A DNA stretch of 64,000 bases. Origin: Symsagittifera roscoffensis (lineage: Eukaryota > Xenacoelomorpha > Acoela > Convolutidae). Made by a program: the position numbers and the translations under genes. Shown in pieces: positions 46,200-58,200 of this stretch; within the stretch, counting starts at the first letter, position 1; every line of letters starts with the position of its first letter. The notes beneath the pieces were generated by a model. It saw only the letters and a program-made list of their open reading frames with translations. It was not told the origin of the DNA and ran no database searches. The stretch covers positions 8,663,842 through 8,727,841 of the forward strand of contig NC_087071.1 of the NCBI RefSeq assembly GCF_963678635.1, given 5' to 3'.

Positions 46200-46609
46200 T
46201 GAGTTAGGACCGAGTTGGTTAACTCATAGAGTAATTTCGGATAGGGTACACCGTCTGCTCGTCACGCTATCTTATTTTCGGCCGGATAGATTCGTGCAAC
46301 TTCTTAGTCTAATACCGATCCTAATCTTACTCTTATACTATCTAGTCTCAGGTTGTTTAACTAGTCTCTGCTAGGCTCAATAGATCTAGGGTATACTGGT
46401 TTATTGCGGTTGCTGAAGTGCTCGGGAGAGTCCAACTAATTTCTAAGTTAAATTCAAATCTCTCTGGTGCTGAAATTACAAGTAACTTCAGCACTTACAA
46501 ATAAGTGGGTTGTTAGTTAGATGGATCATGATTGGTTAATATTAAATACTTTACATTGGTAAAATATCTAAATTATCCAATCATAAAATGTAGTTTAGAT
46601 CAGGTTCCA
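46200..46609 (-). repeat. 5' LTR (410 bp) of the 19-kb element
   Basis: Identical by eye to 27,652-28,061; in the sense direction it begins TGGAACCTGATC and ends CTAACTCA. It should hold the Pol II promoter and polyadenylation signal. The right flank carries the second ATAT duplication. Confidence 0.95.
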
Positions 46610-46613
46610 ATAT

Positions 46614-47509
46614 TATCAATCGTAACTTTTAGGGTAGCCGTAACCTGTTTGGTATCTGCCGCCATTAGGCAAGTCACATCATTCCAGTTTGTTTAACACA
46701 GAAGAGTGACTTTAAATCCGAAAATGTCGAATAAAAGAATAAAAACCAAATTGGTACATCATCTTCAGCAGCGGAATTGTTCGAAAACTTAGTCAACCTT
46801 TTTTTTAATTTTCCAAGATAATGAATTTTCGAGCTCTCCCAAATCACTCAAAAACCCTGTTTTTACCAATTTATTTTTTTGGTCAGCAGGCAAACTTTTG
46901 AGAACAGACGTTTTTAAGCACTTGATGGAAAATTGTGGCCAAAAAATTGGGCGTTTTTTGGCGCACAATACTATAAATACGACCAAAAAAACATGACTTC
47001 TCGAAATAAGAAGATACACCCTAAGAACAAAAACGCTGATTTTTCGTTAGTAAAAAACCACGCTAAGCAAAAAGTTATTCCAAATTCTTTTGGTACAAAA
47101 TAAGAAACCAATATATACACAGAGGCGAAGCAAGCCAGGAAAATAGAATGTGAAAAACGAATCGTGAGAAAATTTACCAAGCGTTGGCAAAGCCGAAATT
47201 ACCCAAGCACCTACCCTTCAAGCCGAAACAAAATCATCAAGATTTAAGACTTAAAAAGGTAACAAGTCTCCCTTCCCTCTCAAAAAACACACATACGCAA
47301 TTTTTTCGCTCGTCGAAAGACGCAAAATGAGGCCATTAAGCCAATATAATTTGAGCACGAAACCAATCAAGCGGAGAAAATAATAAAGCCGGAAAAATGT
47401 TGCCATTCATTAAAAACTTGAGCCATTATTTCTACGAAAATTTTAGCAACTTGAGCAATACAGTGAGCATAAAAGCTGTTTACCTTGAAACGATTCAAAC
47501 TCAGGTCCA
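46614..47509. other. Intergenic stretch without recognised features
   Basis: AT-rich, with small frames lacking support. The phrase 'cacagaggcgaag' near 47,118 recurs near 1,770 and 13,560, suggesting old dispersed repeats. Confidence 0.4.
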
Positions 47510-47860
47510 TAAGCCGATAAAATATAAGTTGAAATCATTTGGTAAAACTAAAGTTTTTAAGCGAAAAAAAAAACAAAAAGAAAAATAGACGCAGTCAATA
47601 AATTACAAACAGCAGAAGTAAATCAAAACACTAAAAGCAATTAAAATGCGAAAGGCGTACAGCAAAAAAAAAATTATACGAAAGGGCAACTAAGCCAAAA
47701 AACATAAGCAGACAAATTTCAAGTCGAAATTTTTTATCAACGGAATATTTCCTGTTTGACAAAAAAACAGGTCCTGCTATTTTCAAACCAAGGAACATTG
47801 CAGTCCCAGGCGTATTCGTTAGCTTAAAAGCCAAGTGTACTAGAGACGCAGATATCTGAT
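47510..47860 (-). mobile_element. tRNA-derived SINE-like element, copy 2
   Basis: Shares 'aagccgataaaata' and 'gaaatcattt' plus the 'ggcaactaagcc' stretch with 20,800-21,300. A tRNA-like head is at the right end on the minus strand (box A-like TTGGCTTTTAAGCTAACG, box B-like TGGTTTGAAAATAGC). More diverged than copy 1. Confidence 0.5.
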
Positions 47861-47925
47861 TTCAATATGAAATGAAGCTATATTTACCATTTCTATCTTT
47901 GACCATTCTGTGAATAAAGTTATTT

Positions 47926-47980
47926 ACGGGAAAAAAGTCTAGTGCCCGATTGCAAAGCCCTTGCTTATCGCAAGGGTAAA
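47926..47980. repeat. Repeat with a conserved hairpin, copy 2
   Basis: Aligns with 12,553-12,610 through 'gaaaaaagtctagt' and a hairpin CCCTTGC/GCAAGGG with a 5-base loop at 47,958-47,976. Confidence 0.6.
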
Positions 47981-48534
47981 TATATATAGATGAAAATTTT
48001 AGATCTTACTTTTGACTATAGCGAACACATGAATTTAAATTCGAGTTGCTTCAATTTGTTCAAAAAAATATGGGGTGGCCACGAGCTTTAAGCAGCTTCT
48101 TGCTTGTGAAACTTTCTGCTGCTTTTTTTGGACTACCTTCAAAGCTTAGACATTTTCTTCCATTTTTAGAATTCAAAACCCTACAGATTTTTGCCTGTTT
48201 TTATATACATTAAAAAACGGACAGAAAATTTTGAAATTGAGATTAAATTAAGGTCAAGGAGACATAAATTGCACAAGTAAAATAAAACAGTTTAAACAAC
48301 GCAACTGATGCAACTAAACTTAGGAGTCGAATACAAAACAAAAACAACAATCTACCAGCTATAATTTCACACACATTAGACAATAGTTGAGGTCAAAAAC
48401 CCGGGCAACTTATCTCGTTCCTTCTCCTAGCGTATGATTCAGGATAAAATTTATACATCAACTTGCAGATTTTATATACAAATTTCTTGCATGCATCATA
48501 TTTTGCAAAAAGCCAGTGCACTTTTAGCAGCAGT

Positions 48535-48540
48535 TTTAAT
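48535..48540 (-). terminator. Possible poly(A) signal of SMARCB1
   Basis: ATTAAA on the minus strand about 113 bp after the stop codon. No canonical AATAAA was noticed closer. Weak evidence. Confidence 0.3.
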
Positions 48541-48652
48541 CGATTCCTTGGTGTATGAACAAGTGTAACAACTCAAACAATCAGTCATAAATCATCGATG
48601 TTCGTTTAAGAAACTAAGATTTAGACTTATCGGCTTTTATCGAGACAATACA

Positions 48653-49867
48653 TCACCATGAAGCTCCAGTATTCGCCAATCGTCTCATTCTTCTAGTATT
48701 TCTATCTTGATCTCTAATTTTCTTCTCCATTTCCGCATCAGTCAAAGTCTCCATAGTTGGTCCCCATTGATCAATTTCATGTCTATTTCTAAGAACTACT
48801 TCTACAACTGGTAAAGGATCTTCACTAAACGCATAGGTCCTAGCGTGCCACGATAGTTGACCTCGGATACTGTAAGCTATTGCTGTCGCGAACTCGCCTC
48901 CAAGTCCGATTTCAGAGCAAAGTTTCATTGCGAATTCTTCTGGGGAGTTCAAAGGCTCAGCCATATCCCATTCGAAATGGTCTACAAGAGAAATATTTCC
49001 AACATGAATGTTTAATTTAATTTTCACCCTCTGATCCGTTTGGTTTTCTAAAATATGTTCGGTGGGAAACGCTTCGATTTGCTGGCGCATACTTTGCGCT
49101 ATTGCTGGAATGAATGCTTGAGGGTTTAGATCTAAATCTTCGCATAGGATTTCCGCAAACATCTCCGGTGTAAGTAACTGCTCATTTTTGTTCCACGTGA
49201 AACAATCGCGTAATTTCTGTCCTTCAATTTCCAAATCTAATCGAATGGGAACTAAAACTTCCTCGCGTTTGCTGTTTTCTATAAAAGAATCGGCATCTGT
49301 ATCATCGATACATAGAGGATAGTTCCTCTTACTTCTTGATCCGATTCGGTTTCTGTTAATAGGTGTCGAACAGGGAACGGCGTCGAGGTGATGTGAAGTA
49401 TTAGGCACATTTTGGCCATAGGATGAAGAATGAGCACTACTCAATCCTCTCTTGCTACTTCGCCCACCACTAGCAGCCGGAGTAGAAGTGCTGGTAACTG
49501 TAGTTGCCTCTGGTTTACTTGGAGTTTCAGCCAGAGATGGCGTTGACACCGGACCTGAATTCTTATACTTTTCGCCACTTCCTGTCAAAATTTCGTCTAC
49601 TTCTGAAGCTTTGACGAGAGTTATATTCAATGCTCCCCCTGATCCTATTAAGCCAGCTTCGGCTAGAATTTTGCGCTCATTAGAGGTAACCATACGTCGC
49701 CATATTCCAGGATATTTGCGGTATAACGCTCCTCGGAATAAGCGAAGATACTGTCCAACATCAGATCCGATCATGTAAGTTTCGCCTATTTCATTGTCTA
49801 ATTGAAAGCGAGCCGGTTCTTTTCCGTACGTTGGAACAGACGGTGCAACAGCTATTTCGTCTTCCAT
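48653..49867 (-). CDS. SMARCB1/SNF5 orthologue, single coding exon, 404 aa
   Basis: Core subunit of SWI/SNF (BAF/PBAF) chromatin remodellers, acting in the nucleus by docking the complex on nucleosomes. The product [20 protein letters not shown] contains the N-terminal winged-helix domain (about 18-70; [20 protein letters not shown]) and a conserved [19 protein letters not shown] block (156-174). Repeat 1 (202-266; [18 protein letters not shown]) and repeat 2 (279-345; [19 protein letters not shown]) follow. The basic C-terminal helix (376-402; [19 protein letters not shown]) contacts the nucleosome acidic patch in other animals. Human SMARCB1 is 385 aa; the extra length is a Ser/Thr-rich linker at 103-150. 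The frame is open upstream, but the ATG at 49,865-49,867 is chosen because a splice acceptor lies just before it. The whole CDS is uninterrupted, whereas vertebrate genes have nine exons. Confidence 0.96.
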   Translation of the reverse strand: MEDEIAVAPSVPTYGKEPARFQLDNEIGETYMIGSDVGQYLRLFRGALYRKYPGIWRRMVTSNERKILAEAGLIGSGGALNITLVKASEVDEILTGSGEKYKNSGPVSTPSLAETPSKPEATTVTSTSTPAASGGRSSKRGLSSAHSSSYGQNVPNTSHHLDAVPCSTPINRNRIGSRSKRNYPLCIDDTDADSFIENSKREEVLVPIRLDLEIEGQKLRDCFTWNKNEQLLTPEMFAEILCEDLDLNPQAFIPAIAQSMRQQIEAFPTEHILENQTDQRVKIKLNIHVGNISLVDHFEWDMAEPLNSPEEFAMKLCSEIGLGGEFATAIAYSIRGQLSWHARTYAFSEDPLPVVEVVLRNRHEIDQWGPTMETLTDAEMEKKIRDQDRNTRRMRRLANTGASW

Positions 49868-49900
49868 TTGTCTTCTGAAATCAAATTTAGATGAACATTT
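49868..49900 (-). promoter_or_regulatory. Splice acceptor immediately before the SMARCB1 start codon
   Basis: The minus strand reads AAATTTGATTTCAG|AAGACAA-ATG. The acceptor is at 49,875-49,877, leaving a 7-base leader. It is either the 3' end of a 5'UTR intron or a spliced-leader trans-splice site. Confidence 0.6.
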
Positions 49901-50366
49901 CAGGGGGCTAAATAGATAAGCAGAATAGCCGCAGGGGTTGGTAAAAGTCAATTGGTAGACAAAAAGTCAATTACTTGAAAAGATTGTCAATTAATTGAAT
50001 TGTTTGCTCAAGCTTTGTCAATTATCAATTTTTTTATTTTTTTTTCTAAAGGTAATCAGAAGGTCAAAAGTATCATAGTAACCGAGGTTACAGTCATGAG
50101 TCCCTTCATCATGTATTCCAGTCAAAATCCTTGGAATTTTCTAGATATGGAAGTGATAATGATAAAAGAAGATGACAAGTGTTTAAGTCCTTTTCAATTA
50201 AAATCGATACGGGTTACGTTTCTTCAATAAGAACACGCAACTCGACACGAGATAATATAATATACAAGTGTTACAAGTAAAAAATTTCGTCGAAAGTTAT
50301 TTTGTCATTTATTGTTCCGAGTACGCAAGCGGCCTTCGCAATCTGTATTGCCAGGGAGATTCTCTG
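49901..50366. other. Region upstream of SMARCB1
   Basis: About 460 bp with 'gtcaattaattgaattg' repeats of 'tcaatt' near 49,945-50,030. No gene seen. It must hold the SMARCB1 promoter unless the transcript starts inside the adjacent retroelement. Confidence 0.4.
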
Positions 50367-50720
50367 TGTAACATTCGCCCGGAAGATACATATCGACGGA
50401 AAATAAAACTAAGTCCTAAGACGACTGGCCAACGTCTAAACAGAGCTTTACATGCTTTTCACCGTCTCTACCAAGCCAGAACTTTCGTTGGTCTTTCTAA
50501 CATCGGATCGACAAAAACGTTACGCCTTTCAGCTTCGGTCAATGTAACATTCGCCCGGAAGATACATATCGACGGATAACAAAACTAAGTCTTAAGACGA
50601 CTGGCTAGCGTCTAAACAGAGCTTTGCATGTTTTTCACCGTCTCTACCAAGCCAGTACTTTTCGGTGGTCTTTCTTACATCAGGCTGACAAAAACGTTAC
50701 TGTTCTCCGGCTTCGACCAG
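50367..50720. repeat. 176-bp tandem duplication
   Basis: Two copies begin at 50,367 and 50,543 ('tgtaacattcgcccggaag'), continuing through 'gtctaaacagagcttt' and 'accgtctctaccaagccag' with small differences. Probably LTR subrepeats. Confidence 0.9.
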
Positions 50721-51876
50721 AACGCTCAAATTAACTAGATTACATGCAAAAATAGTGAGCTCATGGCTGGGTCTCAGTATCCCCAGACCACGAGGTCACT
50801 CCTAAAAACAGGGCTACTACTTATTATATTACTATTGTTTTTGTTCAGTAGATAAAAATCATCATCTCCATCGAAGATGGATCAACCCTTTCCCCCCTAC
50901 TTCTAGCTCCTCATTCTTGTCAAAACGAATTAAGATCTTAATTAAATTCAAGTCAGGACATGACGGATACTAAAATTCAATATGAGTTCATAAAAGTCCA
51001 CGTCCCGAGACCCTTCCTGATTCTTGAATCCGGTGAATCAAGCTTCTTAATATCCAGTTCACAATAACTCGGAAGGCTGGGTTTTACCCTTCACCGTTGC
51101 TCGCAACGGCCTTGCAACTATTGTAACAGCACAATAGTTGCAACTCGGAACGTCCTCTGCTGTTCGGTAGTTCGTTGTAGTTTTTTAGTCTCGATTTCGT
51201 ACTGTTCGTAATCGCAGATAAAAGTTGTTCTGTTTTTTCTTGCTCTTTTAGCTAAAAATGGCCGTTTCTGACGTTTCCCAGAAATATGACGTCATAATTC
51301 GAATTTTTAAAAATTAGAATTCCAGAATCTTCTAGCCTTCACCGTTTGGCTAATCGTTCAAATAACGTCCTTATCCGTTCTAAATCGCCAATTCGGAAGG
51401 CTTGCTGCTAAAATACCGAATTCTGCAGAGACTGCATTTTGGCCATTCTGGTCGAATGTCACATACTCCCCGGACAGTCCGGTCAATGTCCTCATTGAAT
51501 CGCGCAATGTTCTAAGTGGTTACAGTGTCATCGAACAGAATTTACAAAATGCACGAAATTACTTTTACCTACGTCACATCGACTCACTGCAGAATATAAA
51601 TGGCATCATCCTACATCACTATAGCCTTCAAATTCTTTCATTAATCTGCACATTGAGGATATGACTTAAGATAAAACATATTTTCTGACTTCCAGTGTCA
51701 ATATCCCGATTGAAACTTTTTCTCCTAGATTTAAAAGGTGTTGGCTTGCAGGACAGTCCTGCCAACCAACAAGCTAAAATTATCCTACTATGCTCCTTCC
51801 CTTCGGAAATCTTGCTTGTTTATTGTCCTGAATATTAAAACTAAGGAACTTTGTGGTTAGAAAGAACAATGCAACA
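50367..51876 (-). repeat. Candidate 3' LTR of the second giant element
   Basis: In the sense direction it would begin TGTTGCATTG directly after a purine tract and end GAATGTTACA, giving short imperfect inverted ends. About 1.5 kb. The other LTR is outside the window, so neither boundary can be confirmed; the end could equally be at the second 176-bp copy. Confidence 0.35.
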
Positions 51877-51888
51877 ACCTCCCTCCTC
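51877..51888 (-). other. Candidate polypurine tract
   Basis: The sense strand reads GAGGAGGGAGGT, ending where the candidate LTR starts (TGTTGC). Such tracts prime plus-strand DNA in LTR elements. Confidence 0.45.
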
Positions 51889-52283
51889 AAGAAGTTACTC
51901 AAGTTTTTCATGTCACCACAAAGTGATCAGTCTTCCTAAGTGATTAAAAACAATCATGCAGGCTGGAATATTTAAATATACTCTTCCCTCAAGCCTTTCT
52001 AAATAAATAATAAGTGAGTGTCTCTAAAGCCACTTCAACTAAAACCAAAATGCAAATTTATAAATGCAACAATTTCCAAACTCAACTTAAATGTTTCAGT
52101 TTTCAATTACAACTTGGTTGCTTGGTTTCTCATTTGAGTTTTTCACACACATAAAACAATTTTGAGTTTTAACTTTTCTTCATCATCCCTTTGTTCTCTT
52201 CTTTTTTCGTCGTTTAGAAGTTCTAAAACTTCTAAATTCTTCTAATTTTCTTTCTTGTTGCCTCTTGTTTTCTCGACCATTCA
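51889..52283 (-). other. 3' untranslated stretch of the second element
   Basis: About 400 bp, purine-rich on the sense strand (AAAAAAGAAGAGAACAAAGG near 52,190), with no coding frame. Confidence 0.4.
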
Positions 52284-55200
52284 TCAATGCTCCATTTCCT
52301 CCTCCTGTGACGCTGACTCTGCACTCTCGGTCTCCGTGTCTTGTAGCACGTCATTGACTATCCTGACGCTGTTGGAAGCCGTCCTCCAACACTTCTGCTC
52401 TTCCACCCTCTGTTTACAGCAAGGTAGGGGATCCACGTTTGATTCTCTGTTTCTACAGAAGCTGTTGTGGAGACACAACGTCACGTTTCTCTCCAAATCT
52501 TCTTTCAGCATCTCTGCCTTCTCATTTCCACTACGCTCGCTCGTCCTGGAAATTCTTTTCACAGCGGTGGTCACTGCATTCCGATGGGTCACGAAAGCTC
52601 GCTTGAAAGCTCCTGCCCCAATGTCCAGCTGATATTCACTGTACACTCTGCCATGTTTCGACATATGCTTTTTCGCATACTCGTACAACCATGCAGTCAT
52701 GTTAGCTCTGAACCATGGCATCAATCGTTTTCTTGCCCATATCTTCTTCACTTCCATCGGAATGTTTAGAACTTTGCACATTGTCTCAAAAAGATCTAAA
52801 TCTTTTAGACAATCTAATTTCTGCAATTGTTCTCTCGTCGGTGCTTCCTGTCTATTATTTTCTCTCACATGAGCTTCCAGCCATCGTATCGCCATCATAA
52901 CTCCCACTATCACTATTGTTATGGGCTGTGATGAATCTGGTAAACCCATGGAGAGCAGCTCTCCAGAGTCCCAGATCAACACCAGATTACTACGCTTGGG
53001 ATACCACCAGGTCTGCAGCAAGCAGTGGCAAGGAAACTCATCATGCGTCAACATGATGCTCCTCCAATTACGTTTTCCCGAAGCTTCCAGCAATGGTTCC
53101 ACTTCCATCATCACTCGGTGGATTTCATCATTCTCATCTACTGCATTGTAATCTGTGACAGTTGATCCTCTCTGTTTCTGTTTTTCAAAGTCACTGAAGT
53201 TCCCGCTCACATATCCCATGAATTTCTTTCCTAGTATTGACTCCAACTCTTCTTTGGTTCTTTCTGGAACTGCTGAGAAAATCTTACACAGTAACTCGTA
53301 AGACTTTTCAGACATCCTTGCCAACCTCACGCACTTCGGCACTGAAAAAGCTTGATCCACGATCGTTCTTGTGCTCTTCACGTCCACAGCCACGAAATGT
53401 ACAGGGTATCTGCTCTTGCACATTGGAGCCAACGTTGAACCCACCAAATATCGTGCTCCTGATGGTCTACAATAAGTTTCGCTGTGTCTGATGTTCATCT
53501 CCGTTTCGATTGCTTCCCTCCATTTTCCTATATACTTCTGCTCAGTCTGCAGAACTCCTGGGAATACCTCTACGCTGATGGCTGTGACCATCTCATGTTT
53601 CTGTTCTAGATTCAATAGTGACTCTAAAGAACCAAACATGCTGTAGAATCCTAGTGCTGTCACTAGATTCACATCGGTTCCTCCATGGCAATCTGCTATC
53701 AGTTCCGTTTCCGTTCTTGCTTTCATCACTACATTTCCAAACAATACCGTCAACTGCTTGTGTTGTTTCTCCAGGGTTTTCACACAGTCTAGACTTCCAC
53801 AAACGTGACCCTCTAGTCCACAGACTTCCGCCAGACAGCTACCAGGTTTGACCCAGTCTTCTGGTCCCCAGCCAGGCAACTCCACTCTATCTTCTCCGTT
53901 GCTCTTAGAGGCTGTTATCATCACATTATATATGATGTTGAGGTCACGCAGGTTACAGTCCACATTCAGTTCCCTCTGTACGTCCTGTGTCGCCCGTAAT
54001 ATTGAGTCAGCGTTGGGACTAGGACACCACGATGGCTTCATCAATTCCCACACTGCCATCAAGCTCGTTCTCAGTAATTCATCTGAGAACCCCAACCCAA
54101 ATTCCACTCTCTTGTCGGATTTTGGCACTGAAGGTGCAGTCACCTCTTCTTCCAAGACCAATCCCAATTTGGCCTGTGGATTGTTAACGCTCTTAGTCGT
54201 CACAATTCTGGACGTCCAGAATCTTAGTAACACCGCCTGCTCATAATCAAAGAAGCAATCACGTATGTCTTCACTCAGGAAAGGATTGTATGCTATCCCT
54301 ATAATCCCGGACACATAGCTATAGGACTTCTTCTTGATCGGTCCACAGTATTCACTGGATTTTGGCAATGCTCCCATAGATTCTTTAGTGAGCCTCAACT
54401 CCTTGTTTGAGAATCTCCTGATCTCGTCTATCTTTTTCATGGGTTCCAGTTCTTCAGGTTCTTTCATGTTCACCCTCATCGGTTTACTTTGCTGCATATC
54501 CAGCATTGCTAGTAAGAACATGGCTTTCGTTCGCTCATCGCCTTCCTTCAACATTTTAACACAAGTGCTTAATGCAGGTACTGAAATCTGCTCTATCAGG
54601 AATCGAATGAAACAGAGAGCGTCTCTCCGCTTTGCACACGCTACTGCTGCTCCCTCCTGGACTATCAGATCCCTCAGATTCGTCATAAGGAAAACTTTTT
54701 CCTCCTTTGATCTCTTCCTTTCTCCCGAATCATATTCTTCGCTAGTCAGTCCCATCATGCACCAGGCGAGCCTGAGTTGTAATTCTGTCCTTACGTAAGG
54801 TACTGCCACGAGAGCATGTATTCTTGGCGTAGTCCTCATTTCCTCTTCGAAATACCTCAATACTACTGCTTTCCATGGAAGGCTCACCAACTGCTCGATC
54901 GTCTCCGCCTGTACGTCAGACGACGCCAAAGTTCCGTACGCCTTCTGCTTGAGGGTGGTGCCTTGCAACATTGTTTCCAGATAACCCTCCATGGCTTTTT
55001 CCTCTTCCAGGGCCATTACATGCCCTCTAGCCGAGTTTCGGTATTCCAACATCTCCATGTATCCACCGGTGGGTTCATCTATCGACACTGTCTCAGACAC
55101 TGTCAGTCTGTTGTATTCCACTGGTGTTAGTTGTCCTGCAACACTTCCCTTTCCATGATTCATTGGAGATGGCTTGAAGTCCCTCATTTTACTCTCTCCA

Positions 55201-58200
55201 CATTGACTGAGTATTTCCATTTCTAAAGTCGCTCCAGTCAGAGTGCGGTCACCCCTTTTGGATTTATAACCGGTTGACTTTAACCCCGCCATGAGAATGG
55301 GTGGCACCATCGCTATATCAGTTAATATTCTATCTGTGCCAGACAATTGGTAATCACCTTGCCCCAAATCCATGACTTCCTCAACTCGTTTTCTTTTCGC
55401 TGAGTTACCAGCTTTCATCGATATTTCCGAATCCACTTTCGTCTTTCCAATCCTCCTCGGCATCACTCTGCTGCCTAACTTCATTTTCATCGCATTGATT
55501 TTATCAATCACCATTTTCGATCGCATCGTTCCTCTCCTGGTCCTTGACAGGTACACCACCTCTCCTTCATTGTCCTGCGGTGTCATCTTGATGGGAGAAT
55601 TCGCTTCACTCTCATCAGTGGCTGAGTCGATCAATAACTCACTCAGTCTCCCTTCACACTCATCAAGCTTGTCAAGTACTTCTCTCATCAAGGGTTGATT
55701 GAGACCTGTTTTGAGAATGGACTGGGTCCCATAGCTCTGAATCACAGTCCAGACTTCTTCCATGAACGCCACTCTGTCCAGCTTACATCCCGTCCTACTC
55801 TCGTGGTCCCGGTGATGTACTTCCCATTCTTCTTCGGGTAGCGTTCCCAAGAAAGGTACTCTGGCTGAGGCCTCTATTCTTCTCCTCCGAGGTGATTCCA
55901 TGAGGATTCTCTGATCGTTATTTCTTGTATTGCCAGGAGAGCTGCTCTCCGGCAAGTTCCGTTTCATCTCCTCAAAGGCTGACGGAGGTTCCAGTGTCGA
56001 GATGCCTTCATCCGCTGGCTCAGTCGTTTCCAACGTGTCTGCATTATTCTCAAGATCACTGAAGATATTGAAATCCAGGCTGGATGTTCCTCCTGTCGAT
56101 GCCCTGTCGTCCTCCCCACCAGCTTGATCTTGTTGCATGGGTTCTTCCGTCTGACGGTTTCCACCCTGTCCGTCATCTCCTTCTGACTTGTCCCCATTCG
56201 AGTTCGATGGTCCTTGTTTGTCATCATCAGCTTCTTCCTGGAATCTCGGTATGAGCAATGTACCGGCTGATTTATCTTCCTCTTCTCCATGGACCACTTT
56301 AGTTTCTTCGCAGCCGAAGGGTGCTAGGAAAATTCTCGTCTGCAATATTCCCGCAACTTTCATCTCTTTTCTCACACTAGTCAGGATTACTGAGGCTTCA
56401 GGCAATTCAGTCCTGCCTCTCATCCTCATTGGAGCTGAGCCTAGTCGTCTCCATTCCTCATCAAATCCTTCAGGCTTGGGAGTAGCGGCGCTGCTTATTC
56501 GCCTTCTCGTCGCTTGATCCGTGTACGCAAATCGTGTGTACTGTAACACGGCGGCATTTCTCCCCACGAAGTATGGATCCATCGTCGCCGAGAAATTCCC
56601 TACTCTCCTTTCATTGGTTTCGAATGCTCTCAACCTAGGAGTTTGTACTACGGAGACTGCTCCGAGCAACATCCTTCTTATCAGAGGGAATTCGGGGATT
56701 GCTTCGGGTAGCTTCTTGTAATCGCCCCAGTCCTTCGTCTCTTCTCTCACCTTGTGATACGCTGCTGTGAGACGAGGCACTCTGGTCATTTCGCCATTCG
56801 TTTTGTCATAGGGCCTCAGATTCCAAAGCTTTGGAAACACCTCGATGTGCCCTCTTTCTACTTCTCCCATGCGGTCACAGAAGTGATCGTCAAAATTGAT
56901 GACTGTCATCTCTGGCTCCGATATTTTCGCAAATAACAGATCTTCACTCATGAGCTCTCGCAATGCGTGCTGCTCACACCAGTTCAGTGTACTACCGTCC
57001 ACTGCCGATATGAGGTTCAGGTGCAACACCGACCTCCTATATGCTTCCACTTTAACGTCAGGGAACGCAAAGGTGACTGCTGGTCCATAGATCACTGTCA
57101 CGAACTCCGTGACTCCTCTGATCAGTGCCAAGGGATCGATTCTCATAGCTAAGCTCAAATCTGTTAACAGCGGCATGCCTCCAACATGTCGTCTAACATC
57201 TTCCTCTCTTTCAATTGTCTCGTCTTCTCCGGTTCCAAAGCGATTTTGCTGCAAGAGATACTGGATAAGAGTGTGTCTCAGGTCTCTTATTTTGTTCCAC
57301 GAGTCTGTGGATTTCTTCATATCCAGATTCCTCACTCTCTCTTTCATCTGCTCTGGACAACGTGCCAGTTTCATCAGCCCTCCCAAGTTTCCGTGGGTTA
57401 TTGCGATCAACGTCAAAAGTCCATCTAGTCGCAGGTTCTGTATTCCATCCGTAAGCAGTATCACCGGTCCTTTCACGAAATTCTCCGCTCCAAATGTTAC
57501 AAACAGGGCTATTAATTCCACTATCGATACTTTCACTACCGCTTGGAGGAATTCCTTTATCAAGTAGTGCGATACTTTCGGGTAGACTTTTGCCAAGAAG
57601 GACGCGGTCCATCCGGCTCCCAACCCTTCTAGCATGCTGTCTGTCCTTTCAAATCCCTCCTGTCCTTTCACTTCCTGGGTCCAGAAGGTTTCCAGAGTAA
57701 TCTGACACATTCTGTTCACGAACTCAGCTGTCTTTTCTCCGGCATTTTCCGCCAGGTTCACCTCCTTCAACAAGTAGGCGTATATCTTAGTGATCATTAC
57801 TGGGCCTTGCTGAAAAGCATCTGCACCCAATGCCGCTACTCTCGGATTCAGGTGTAGCCACTGGTTTGCTTCCGGCTTGGTTCTCAGCACCATCGCTTCC
57901 AGATGAGCTCTCGTCTCCAGTGAATTCTTTCTTCTCGTGTCTTCACTCGCCACTTCCATTGCTCGGAACCACAAGTCGTTGGACATTGCCGTAATCACTC
58001 GATGGTCGTCATCTATTCCTGGTTTCAGTTTGAGTTGCCGACTGAAGTTGGACAGTTCCAACCCCAGCACTTCGTCCAATACCAACATGTGTAGCGCGTG
58101 GTCCTTGAACCCTCTCATCGCGTTTGAGATATCTGACCATACTGCAGGCAGTTCAGCCTTAAGTGGCCTCAGGTTCTCCATTTCTATCATGCAATTCGGG

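Larger units (their letters stand above)
27652..46609 (-). mobile_element. Complete 18,958-bp Ty3/gypsy LTR retrotransposon with env-like and extra ORFs
   Basis: The two 410-bp LTRs look identical by eye, each starts TG and ends CA, and the flanks carry the 4-bp duplication ATAT (27,648-27,651 and 46,610-46,613). The coding strand is minus and A/C-rich, so the plus strand is conspicuously G/T-rich throughout, a composition unlike its surroundings. Order of parts in transcription direction: LTR, primer-binding site, 1.25-kb leader, basic ORF, gag, NC-protease-RT-RNase H-integrase, a 50-codon ORF, two small membrane ORFs, a methionine-less ORF, env-like glycoprotein, 600-aa ORF, 1.6-kb 3' region, purine tract, LTR. 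Typical Ty3/gypsy elements are 5-9 kb, so this one is two to three times longer. Identical LTRs imply recent insertion, yet gag-pol has two frame breaks. Confidence 0.93.

Noticed and set aside
46120-46200. A possible tRNA gene at the tRNA-like sequence next to the LTR
   Set aside because: Only the T-arm/acceptor part is present and spacing is one base short; the location right inside an LTR makes a primer-binding site the better reading.
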